A DNA stretch of 5,154 nucleotides. Source: an uncultured Collinsella sp. (GTDB taxonomy: Bacteria; Actinomycetota; Coriobacteriia; Coriobacteriales; Coriobacteriaceae). The notes beneath the pieces are model-generated. The model made no database searches and had not been told where the DNA came from. It saw only the letters and a list, made by a program, of their open reading frames with translations. The DNA lies in assembly GCA_902492825.1 (NCBI GenBank), contig CABUMZ010000126.1, forward strand, positions 1-5,154, in the 5' to 3' direction. This document shows, piece after piece, positions 1 through 5,053 of the stretch; the stretch's first letter is position 1; every line of letters begins with the position of its first letter. Position numbers and translations under genes: made by a program.

Positions 1-9
1 GTCTCGGCG

Positions 10-780
10 TTACGCGCGGCAGACATAGCCCCCCCCGCGCACGGTCTGGATGATGCGGGCGCTGCCGCCGTCCTCGATCTTGGCGCGTAGGTGCGCGATG
101 TGCACATCGACGTTGTTGGTATCGCCCACGTAGTCGTAGCCCAGCGCCTCGTGCGCAATGCGCTCGCGCGTGAGCACGGTGCCGGCATGTGCCATAAGCA
201 GGGCGAGGACGTCGAACTCGCGGGCGGTCAGTACGATGGGCGAGCCGCCGACCGTGACTTCGCGGCGGTCGGGGTCGAGCGCAACCGGGCCCACGGCGAG
301 CGTGGCGGGGGAGGGTGAAGTAGAAGCCTGGGTCGAGTTGCCGACCGGGGGCATCGCAGCGGCACCCGTAGCGCCCTCTCCGGCCCCGACACCGCCAACG
401 CCCGAAGCCGCCCGCACGGCCTCCGAGCGCTTCAGCGCCACGCGGATCCGTGCGAACAGCTCCTCGATCGCAAACGGCTTGGTCAGGTAATCGTCGGCGC
501 CGGCATCGAGCCCGGCCACCTTGTCCATCACGGCATCGCGTGCGGTGACCATAATCACCGGCACATCCTTGTGCTTGCGGACGCGCCGCAGCACCTCCAT
601 GCCGTTGAGCTGCGGCAACAGCACGTCGAGCAGAATCAGATCGTAGTCGCGCTCCAGCGCCAGGTCCACGGCGGTGCGGCCGTCGGCGGCATGCTCCACC
701 TGGTAGCCCTCGTGCTCCAGCTCGAGCGTCACAAAGCGGGCGATTTTCTCCTCGTCCTCTACGATCAGGATTCGTGCCAT
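10..780 (-). CDS. OmpR/PhoB-family two-component response regulator
   Basis: This is a cytoplasmic DNA-binding response regulator of 256 aa, phosphorylated by a partner histidine kinase. The receiver domain spans about residues 1-118: acidic pocket E8-D9, phospho-acceptor D52 in LLLDVLLP, switch T79, Y98, and invariant K101 in LTKPF. A winged-helix Trans_reg_C domain spans about 161-256, with LTAREFDVLALL, the recognition-helix region NNVDVHIAHLRAKI and the wing hairpin TVRGGGYV. The inter-domain linker (about 119-160) is unusually long and made mostly of Ala, Gly, Ser, Thr and Pro, which brings the protein above the usual 225-235 aa. The start ATG has only a G-run (GGGGG, 5 nt upstream) as ribosome site. 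It lies 18 bp behind the DUF4342 gene on the same strand, so the two are probably co-transcribed. The kinase is expected beyond the left edge; only 9 bases remain there. The regulon cannot be told from the sequence. Confidence 0.95.
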   Translation of the reverse strand: MARILIVEDEEKIARFVTLELEHEGYQVEHAADGRTAVDLALERDYDLILLDVLLPQLNGMEVLRRVRKHKDVPVIMVTARDAVMDKVAGLDAGADDYLTKPFAIEELFARIRVALKRSEAVRAASGVGGVGAGEGATGAAAMPPVGNSTQASTSPSPATLAVGPVALDPDRREVTVGGSPIVLTAREFDVLALLMAHAGTVLTRERIAHEALGYDYVGDTNNVDVHIAHLRAKIEDGGSARIIQTVRGGGYVCRA

Positions 781-798
781 ATGTGCCCCCGTCTGCGA

Positions 799-1341
799 TT
801 ACTTGTCGTCGTTCAGATTTTGCTTGATGTCGTCCGCGGCGTTGGCAGCGCTGTCCATCAGGTTGTTGATGCTGCCGGGCACGTCGCCGTCGCTATCGAT
901 GCGGTAGCGCATGCCAAAGAACAGGCCAAGCAGCATCAGCCAAATCGTGGCGCCCCAGGCGAACAGCGCGACGATGGGAATCAGGATGGGGATGTTGAGG
1001 ATGATCGCATCGCGGCGCGTGGCGATAAACTTGGTGTCCAGGCTCAGGCGGAAGAGCTTTTTGAGGTACTCCCACACGCTGTCCATCTTCTTGGAGAAGT
1101 CGGTCTTTTCGCTCGACTTTTCGTAGGCAGCCTGCGCGGCGACCATCTCGGCCGAAGGCTCGTCGACCGGCGCGGACTCGGTGGCGGCGTGCGCCGACGT
1201 GGTCTGGGTCTTGCCCTGCGACTCGAGCCAAATGATGGCATCCAGAACGTTGCCGTCGGCGGCGTCGAGCGCGGCCTTGGCATCGGTGTAGCTCACGTTG
1301 CACTTGGTGCGGATGATTTCAACTTTTTCGAGGTCGTCCAT
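799..1341 (-). CDS. DUF4342 domain protein with UBA-like N-terminus and membrane segment
   Basis: A 180-aa protein whose N-terminal 44 residues resemble a UBA/TS-N helical fold (LEKVEIIRTKCNVSYTDAKA, then ALDAADGNVLDAIIWLESQGK), as in bacterial DUF4342 proteins. A low-complexity Ala/Ser/Glu stretch follows (about 45-80), then a basic region (WEYLKKLFRLS, about 90-100), then a hydrophobic segment from about N116 to M144 long enough for one bent or two very short membrane passes. The tail is acidic (SDGDVP to the end, rich in D and N). It has no signal peptide and no catalytic motif, and its function is unknown. The start is well supported: AAAGGA lies 6 nt before the ATG. It is the first gene of the minus-strand operon, ahead of the response regulator, so it may act with the envelope-sensing two-component system as an accessory membrane protein; that role is inference from position only. 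Confidence 0.85.
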   Translation of the reverse strand: MDDLEKVEIIRTKCNVSYTDAKAALDAADGNVLDAIIWLESQGKTQTTSAHAATESAPVDEPSAEMVAAQAAYEKSSEKTDFSKKMDSVWEYLKKLFRLSLDTKFIATRRDAIILNIPILIPIVALFAWGATIWLMLLGLFFGMRYRIDSDGDVPGSINNLMDSAANAADDIKQNLNDDK

Positions 1342-1347
1342 GACCTG

Positions 1348-1353
1348 TCCTTT
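1348..1353 (-). promoter_or_regulatory. Shine-Dalgarno of the DUF4342 gene
   Basis: Read on the minus strand the bases are AAAGGA, followed by 6 nt and the ATG ending at 1341. This is a strong, well-spaced ribosome site and fixes the start of the 180-aa protein. Confidence 0.75.
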
Positions 1354-1369
1354 CGTTCGATGGGCGCGA

Positions 1370-1391
1370 CGCCGGGCGATCTGCCCGGGCG
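1370..1391 (-). promoter_or_regulatory. GC-rich hairpin in the operon leader
   Basis: An inverted repeat of about 8 bp with one bulged base (CGCCGGGC, loop GATCT, GCCCGGGCG on the + strand) lies in the roughly 110-nt untranslated leader between the predicted transcription start and the DUF4342 start. No T-run follows it on the minus strand, so it is not a classic terminator. It may stabilise or tune the leader, or simply reflect the high GC of the leader. Confidence 0.35.
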
Positions 1392-1459
1392 CGAGCGTTG
1401 CGTTCGGCGGCCTGCGTTGCGCGGCGCCGCCCCGCCCTTGGTCGAACTCTATAGTGCAG

Positions 1460-1487
1460 GTTATAGATTAAGCGATTCTTGAGCCAA
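1460..1487 (-). promoter_or_regulatory. Probable promoter of the DUF4342-response regulator operon
   Basis: On the minus strand TTGGCT (1487-1482, 4 of 6 to TTGACA) is followed after 16 bp by TATAAC (1465-1460, 5 of 6 to TATAAT). This predicts transcription starting near 1453 and a leader of about 110 nt. It is the AT-richest stretch upstream of an otherwise GC-rich operon, which supports the call. Confidence 0.55.
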
Positions 1488-1558
1488 GATTAATGTTGGA
1501 TGAGTTTTTGGGTGGCGGTGGGGAAGGGGGAGGTGCCCTTCTGGGTAGCTAGCAGCGA

Positions 1559-1734
1559 GGTCTAATACTTTCCCGAGAAGTGAACGAGCTAAATCGGACC
1601 CCCGAAGCATCGACACTTTAGAGGTGCCGTTTCCTGCGGTTTCGATGCTGAAATCCTGCGATTTTGCCGACGAAAAATGTGGATGCTTCAGGGGTCCAAA
1701 AACAGACGTTCACTTCGCGGAAAAGTATTAGACC
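1559..1734. repeat. 176-bp miniature element with long terminal inverted repeats (MITE- or REP-like)
   Basis: The outer arms, 1559-1586 and 1707-1734, are inverted copies matching at 26 of 28 positions; both ends read GGTCTAATACTTT inward. After a 9-bp stretch that mostly does not pair, a second arm pair continues: 1596-1611 (GGACCCCCGAAGCATC) against 1682-1697, 15 of 16. The centre has a further 8-bp pair, AGCATCGA (1606-1613) with TCGATGCT (1642-1649), and an 11-bp near-direct repeat (TCCTGCGGTTT at 1632, TCCTGCGATTT at 1654). The whole unit could fold into one long hairpin as DNA or RNA. It encodes no transposase. GCAGCG occurs just outside both ends (1552-1557 and 1738-1743) but offset from the arms, so a target duplication is not proven. 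The most likely reading is a non-autonomous element mobilised in trans. A bidirectional terminator or a structured RNA gene is possible. Confidence 0.75.
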
Positions 1735-1822
1735 TTGGCAGCGGAGAGCGGTGACCTAACGGCAAGCCGGCGGCAGAAATGGGATAGGCGAAGCGCACCG
1801 ATCGTATAGAATCAAAAATGCG

Positions 1823-1850
1823 TTTCAAAAGTATGAAAATATCATACAAT
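1823..1850 (+). promoter_or_regulatory. Probable promoter giving a leaderless transcript
   Basis: The -10 box TACAAT (1845-1850, 5 of 6) is preceded by a poor -35, TTTCAA (1823-1828), with 16-bp spacing. Transcription would begin about 7 nt after the -10, which falls on the A of the ATG at 1857. No Shine-Dalgarno precedes that ATG or the alternatives at 1818 and 1833, so leaderless translation explains the layout. Confidence 0.45.
1831..1847. promoter_or_regulatory. Candidate operator: inverted repeat over the -10 of the AbiEi-like gene
   Basis: GTATGA (1831-1836) and TCATAC (1842-1847) form perfect 6-bp arms around a 5-bp AT spacer. The right arm overlaps the proposed -10 box, so a protein bound here would block transcription. 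AbiEi antitoxins are known to repress their own operons by binding inverted repeats with their winged-helix domain, so the downstream protein is the natural candidate; this is inference. Confidence 0.45.
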
Positions 1851-1856
1851 TGCAAC

Positions 1857-2483
1857 ATGAAGTACTTTAGCAACATAGCGGCGATAAGCGAGCTTTCCGA
1901 GAGCGAGGGCGTGTTCACCACGGCTCAGGCGGCTCGCATGGACATCTCTCGAGATGCACTGGCACACTCATGCCGTGCGGGGCGTCTTGAGAGGATATGC
2001 CACGGCGCCTACCGGATGTCGGGCACGCAGTGCCAAGACACCGACGAGCTCAACGCTCTTTGGAAGCTCACCAATCCCTCCCTTTGCGCGTGGGAGAGAA
2101 AACGTCAGTGGGATGGCATCGCCGTGAGCGGTACGACTGCGGCGAACCTGCAGCAAATGGGCGATTTCTATCTGTCCCCCTACAGGATGACCGCGCCCAT
2201 GCGCATCAATACGAGAAACGAATCCCTTTCTTTTGCAAAGCGCGAGATCGCTGAGCAGGACATCGTCTGGCTCGACGGCCTGCCGGTAACTAAACCCGAG
2301 CGCACGCTTGTTGATCTTTGCCTCGATTGCGAGGACCCCTCATTAATTATCGATGCCTATAACGACGCGCTTGGTCGAGGGCTCGATATACAGCGGCTGA
2401 AAGATCTCGTAAAGGAGAACTCTAAAATCGCCAAAAGACGCGAGCTTATGAGGCCTCTGCTGATAGCTCTAGGTTGTGACTGA
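1857..2483 (+). CDS. Solo AbiEi-type (COG5340-like) winged-helix antitoxin/regulator
   Basis: A 208-aa protein of the type IV toxin-antitoxin AbiEi antitoxin-domain family. The N-terminal winged helix covers about residues 1-55 (VFTTAQAARMDISRDALAHS, then RAGRLERICHGAYRM), the usual AbiEi_4 pattern. The C-terminal part has the family signature around VSGTTAANL and the WLDGLPVTKPERTLVDLCLD block, followed by a helical tail. In true AbiE systems AbiEi is a DNA-binding repressor that counters AbiEii, a nucleotidyltransferase toxin. No AbiEii follows here; the next genes are a methyltransferase and an endonuclease on the same strand after 138 bp. It may be an orphan regulator of this cassette or an antitoxin for a toxin elsewhere. 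I chose the ATG at 1857 because it sits where the predicted transcript begins; starts at 1818 or 1833 would fall within the promoter and operator and lack ribosome sites. The gene has lower GC than the left-hand operon, consistent with transfer. Confidence 0.85.
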   Translation: MKYFSNIAAISELSESEGVFTTAQAARMDISRDALAHSCRAGRLERICHGAYRMSGTQCQDTDELNALWKLTNPSLCAWERKRQWDGIAVSGTTAANLQQMGDFYLSPYRMTAPMRINTRNESLSFAKREIAEQDIVWLDGLPVTKPERTLVDLCLDCEDPSLIIDAYNDALGRGLDIQRLKDLVKENSKIAKRRELMRPLLIALGCD

Positions 2484-2506
2484 ATACGCAGGTCTGATGT
2501 TGACTA

Positions 2507-2514
2507 GTTGCAAG
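2507..2514. promoter_or_regulatory. Partial third copy of the GTTGCAAC box
   Basis: GTTGCAAG matches 7 of 8 bases of the palindrome found twice at 2569-2589. It lies 23 bp after the AbiEi-like stop codon. It could be an auxiliary binding site or chance. Confidence 0.25.
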
Positions 2515-2568
2515 TTGGGGCAATTGTTTGTCCGTGCGACACGTTAATCTAAGTTACCGTTGAAAGGC

Positions 2569-2589
2569 GTTGCAACAAAGTGTTGCAAC
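2569..2589. promoter_or_regulatory. Tandem GTTGCAAC palindromes, candidate operator of the methyltransferase gene
   Basis: Two perfect self-complementary octamers, GTTGCAAC at 2569-2576 and 2582-2589, are separated by AAAGT, a 13-bp centre-to-centre period. The second contains the probable -35 of the downstream promoter. In the M.EcoRII and M.SsoII groups, C5 methyltransferases repress their own genes, in M.SsoII-like enzymes through an N-terminal helix-turn-helix. The methyltransferase encoded next has such a domain, so these boxes are its likely target. The binding partner is inferred. Confidence 0.5.
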
Positions 2590-2609
2590 TGCCATGAATC
2601 GCGTTTAAT
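2583..2609 (+). promoter_or_regulatory. Candidate promoter of the restriction-modification operon
   Basis: TTGCAA (2583-2588, 4 of 6) and TTTAAT (2604-2609, 5 of 6) are spaced by 15 bp, slightly short of the optimum. Transcription would start near 2616, leaving about 6 nt before the GTG at 2622 or about 54 nt before the ATG at 2670. Overlap of the -35 with a GTTGCAAC palindrome suggests repression by occlusion. Confidence 0.35.
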
Positions 2610-2621
2610 CTTGATAACGCT

Positions 2622-3845
2622 GTGTCAATTAGCGGACAGTTCGTCCGTAGTTTGTTCCGATTGGATAGCATGAAAGACGTTAGGGAAGAGATAACTGCCA
2701 AACGCAAGGAGCTCGCGCTGACTCAGAAGGAGTTCGCCGCCGCTCTTGGCATGGGACCTAATGGTGATAGAACCGTCCGGCGTTGGGAGACTGGCGAGAC
2801 CAGTCCATCTGCTACGGAGCTCACGTTTATACGTTCCCTAGGTTATCAGGCACCCTTTGCGCAGGGTGATCGGGAGGACGCTCCTTTCACTTACATTGAC
2901 CTATTTGCTGGTATCGGTGGCATTCGCTTGCCGTTCCAAGAACTTGGTGGCAAGTGCGTTTTTTCTTGTGAGTGGGATAAATATGCACAGAAGACGTACC
3001 GCATGAATTACGGTGATCAGCCCGCTGGGGACATTCATGACGTTCGTTCGGACGACATTCCAAAATTTAACGTTTTATTGGCGGGATTTCCGTGCCAGCC
3101 ATTCTCGCTCGCGGGTGTTTCAAAGAAAAAATCGATGGGACGTGCTACTGGCTTTGAAGACAAGACGCAGGGGACATTATTTTTCGAAGTAGCTCGTATT
3201 ATTCGCGACAAAAAACCTGATGCTTTCCTGCTGGAAAACGTTAAAAACCTAACAAGTCACGATCGCGGCAAGACCTTCAGGATTATTATGCAGACCCTTA
3301 AGGACGAGCTTGGTTACGATGTGCACTACAAGGTTCTTGATAGCAAGAATTGGACTTGCCAGCATCGTGAGCGCATTTACATTGTTGGCTTTAAGAAAAA
3401 AAATAATTTTGATTGGGACCAACTAGAGCTTGGGGGCGGTGGGCACACCGTCGGGGAGATTCTTGAAGATGCTCCTGATGATCGATACGTTCTTTCCGAC
3501 AAACTGTGGGCTTATTTGCGCGCATACAAGGAAAAGCATCAGGCGGCAGGCAATGGCTTTGGCTATAGCACGGTTGGCCCCAATGACACGACAAGGACGC
3601 TTTCAGCACGCTATCACAAGGACGGAAGTGAGATTCTTGTTTCACGTGGCGAGGGGAAGAACCCTCGCAAGCTGACTCCGCGTGAATGTGCCCGACTTCA
3701 AGGGTTCCCCGATCAATTCATTATTCCGGTTTCGGATACGCAGGCATATCATCAATTTGGTAATTCTGTCACCGTACCGGCTGTGCGAGCAGTGGCCAAG
3801 CTGATGATGGGAGCGTATTTCGATGGACTACGGAGTTCTGAGTAG
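2622..3845 (+). CDS. C5 cytosine DNA methyltransferase with N-terminal helix-turn-helix (EcoRII/SsoII type)
   Basis: This enzyme transfers a methyl group from S-adenosylmethionine to carbon 5 of cytosine in the recognition site, shielding host DNA from the endonuclease encoded next. In 407-aa numbering, an XRE-like helix-turn-helix lies at about 17-72 (LALTQKEFAAALG, RTVRRWETGE). C5 motifs follow in order: motif I D93-G100 (DLFAGIGG), motif IV GFPCQPFS with catalytic C158, motif VI E205-N206-V207, motif VIII Q247-R251 (QHRER), motif IX LTPRECARLQGFP, motif X G380-V383 (GNSV). The target-recognition region has GNGFGY (310-315) and RTLSARYHKDG (from 325), typical of enzymes for CCWGG, CCNGG, CCGG and similar sites. 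All catalytic motifs are intact. The start is uncertain: the span uses GTG 2622, while ATG 2670, just before the helix-turn-helix, gives 391 aa and is equally plausible; neither has a good ribosome site. It overlaps the endonuclease gene by 23 bp. Confidence 0.95.
   Translation: MSISGQFVRSLFRLDSMKDVREEITAKRKELALTQKEFAAALGMGPNGDRTVRRWETGETSPSATELTFIRSLGYQAPFAQGDREDAPFTYIDLFAGIGGIRLPFQELGGKCVFSCEWDKYAQKTYRMNYGDQPAGDIHDVRSDDIPKFNVLLAGFPCQPFSLAGVSKKKSMGRATGFEDKTQGTLFFEVARIIRDKKPDAFLLENVKNLTSHDRGKTFRIIMQTLKDELGYDVHYKVLDSKNWTCQHRERIYIVGFKKKNNFDWDQLELGGGGHTVGEILEDAPDDRYVLSDKLWAYLRAYKEKHQAAGNGFGYSTVGPNDTTRTLSARYHKDGSEILVSRGEGKNPRKLTPRECARLQGFPDQFIIPVSDTQAYHQFGNSVTVPAVRAVAKLMMGAYFDGLRSSE
3809..3813 (+). 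promoter_or_regulatory. Ribosome site of the endonuclease inside the methyltransferase gene
   Basis: GGGAG lies 9 nt before the ATG at 3823, within the 3' end of the methyltransferase reading frame. It supports that start and suggests translation coupled to, and following, methyltransferase synthesis. Confidence 0.45.
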
Positions 3846-5034
3846 CTATTTTGACGGCGCGGTTGCGAAGAAACTCGTTGCTGTTGATATTGATAGAAAA
3901 CGCAGCAACCAGCATGAATTCAACGGAACTGCGGAGCTCCGTTCCCTGTTTGGCGACGATGATATAAGAAATATACCGACGACCTTCGTATTTCTTTGCG
4001 ACGATGCAGACCCTTTGTTTGATCACGGGTTTACGACTTGGTACGACGCGCGCAGGAAGCATCCGACTAGGACGGAATATAGGCTCTATTACAACGATAG
4101 CGAAGCGATACGAGCCTCGAGAATCGGTGACCTGATGGTCATTGCACCTTCAGACGAGCATGGTCTTCTGATTGTATTTGCTAGACAAGGATCAAATGCC
4201 GAGTGCCAATTAAGATGGCTTTTCGGTTTGAACGAAGTTGACGACAGTGGTTTTTCGCGGTCAACTGCAGATGACAGGCGAATAGACTCAATCGCCGCAT
4301 CCATCCTTGAAGCGATTGGCATCGAAGTTTCGCTTCCCACGTCGGCTGTTACGTATTTGGATGAAATGGTCGAAAAGTTCGGTGATTCTTTTCCCAAAGG
4401 GATTGAATTCACGAGGTATTCCATCTCGACTTTGGGAGTGCTTGATTGGAGGGGCAACCCCGACAAGTGCCTTCTTGACTGCTATGAGCGAGAAGAGATT
4501 CTCTTTAAGGTATTCGAGAGGCATCTGCTTGAGCGCGATTTGGCTCCCTATCTAAGAGGCGATCTCGATGTTGATGGAGTGTTACGGACCACGATGTCAG
4601 CTTTCCAGCGGAGAAAATCGCGCGCGGGAACTGCTTTCGAGCATCAACTTGAGTATCTGTTTAAGGGATGGGGCATAAGCTATTCTGCTCAGCCGTATAC
4701 TGAGGGCAAATCAAGGCCGGATTTCATTATGCCGTCGATTGATGCCTATAAAAATCAGCTATATCCTGTCGAGAAACTGACTATGCTTGGTGCAAAGACG
4801 ACTGTAAAAGAACGCTGGCGTCAAGTATTGGAAGAGGCGAATAGAATTGAGAATAAGTATTTAATCACGCTCGATGTGGCGGTGAGCACCGAATATACAG
4901 ACTCGATGCGTGAACATAATCTTCAACTGGTTGTGCCTCGTCCTGTATTTGGCTCATATACCACTGAACAGCAAAACTGGCTGATGGATGTCGGCGAGTT
5001 TTGTCAACTGTTGGTCGAGAAAGAACGTCGGTAG
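3823..5034 (+). CDS. EcoRII-type Type IIE restriction endonuclease
   Basis: A 403-aa endonuclease, nearly the same length as EcoRII (about 404 aa), that would cut unmethylated target DNA. Residues about 15-145 fit the EcoRII-N B3-like DNA-binding domain that senses a second, effector copy of the site (KKLVAVDIDRKRSNQHEFNG; TEYRLYYND; GDLMVIAP). Residues about 225-400 form the EcoRII-C PD-(D/E)XK domain: QRRKSRAGTAFEHQLEYLF, then RPDF with D300, Y309, GAKTT with K325, K329, and ERWRQVLEEANRI. D300, Y309 and K325 line up with EcoRII D299, Y308 and K324 as I recall them, so the enzyme looks active. It probably cuts before the first C of CCWGG or CCNGG. It is translated in a different frame from the methyltransferase with a 23-bp overlap, an arrangement that delays nuclease relative to protection. 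The EcoRII family is confident; the exact site is not. Confidence 0.93.
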   Translation: MDYGVLSSYFDGAVAKKLVAVDIDRKRSNQHEFNGTAELRSLFGDDDIRNIPTTFVFLCDDADPLFDHGFTTWYDARRKHPTRTEYRLYYNDSEAIRASRIGDLMVIAPSDEHGLLIVFARQGSNAECQLRWLFGLNEVDDSGFSRSTADDRRIDSIAASILEAIGIEVSLPTSAVTYLDEMVEKFGDSFPKGIEFTRYSISTLGVLDWRGNPDKCLLDCYEREEILFKVFERHLLERDLAPYLRGDLDVDGVLRTTMSAFQRRKSRAGTAFEHQLEYLFKGWGISYSAQPYTEGKSRPDFIMPSIDAYKNQLYPVEKLTMLGAKTTVKERWRQVLEEANRIENKYLITLDVAVSTEYTDSMREHNLQLVVPRPVFGSYTTEQQNWLMDVGEFCQLLVEKERR

Positions 5035-5053
5035 GCAATTCTATACTGAGGTT

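Larger units (their letters stand above)
1342..1856. other. Intergenic junction region
   Basis: This 515-bp spacer separates the leftward DUF4342 operon from the rightward defence genes. It holds, in order, the operon leader with a GC-rich hairpin, the operon promoter, a G-rich stretch without a clear feature (about 1500-1558), the 176-bp inverted-repeat element, and the promoter/operator of the AbiEi-like gene. I see no convincing coding sequence in it, no tRNA and no clear intrinsic terminator. Base composition changes from GC-rich on its left to distinctly lower GC on its right. Confidence 0.7.

Noticed and set aside
571..1482. Long plus-strand open frame opposite the response regulator and DUF4342 genes
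   Set aside because: It is antisense to two well-supported minus-strand genes, its protein is rich in His, Arg, Gly and Val typical of high-GC shadow frames, and it matches no family.
1559..1734. Retron or other reverse-transcriptase-linked structured RNA
   Set aside because: No reverse transcriptase lies nearby, and the symmetric terminal arms fit a miniature repeat better.
1559..1734. CRISPR array
   Set aside because: There is one inverted pair, not regularly spaced direct repeats with unique spacers.
1552..1743. GCAGCG flanking copies as a target-site duplication
   Set aside because: The copies sit at different distances from the two arms and the surrounding bases are rich in similar words, so chance is likely.
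1688..1921. Minus-strand open frame across the repeat and the AbiEi-like start
   Set aside because: It overlaps the inverted-repeat element and the opposite coding start, lacks a ribosome site, and its product shows no domain.
2500..2528. TTGACT as -35 of a second promoter upstream of the methyltransferase
   Set aside because: No acceptable -10 box lies 16 to 18 bp downstream.
2484..2568. Terminator after the AbiEi-like gene
   Set aside because: No stable GC stem followed by a T-run is present, so transcription may continue into the methyltransferase gene.
3769..4466. Minus-strand open frames within the endonuclease gene
   Set aside because: They are antisense to a strongly supported EcoRII-type coding sequence and have no recognisable domain.
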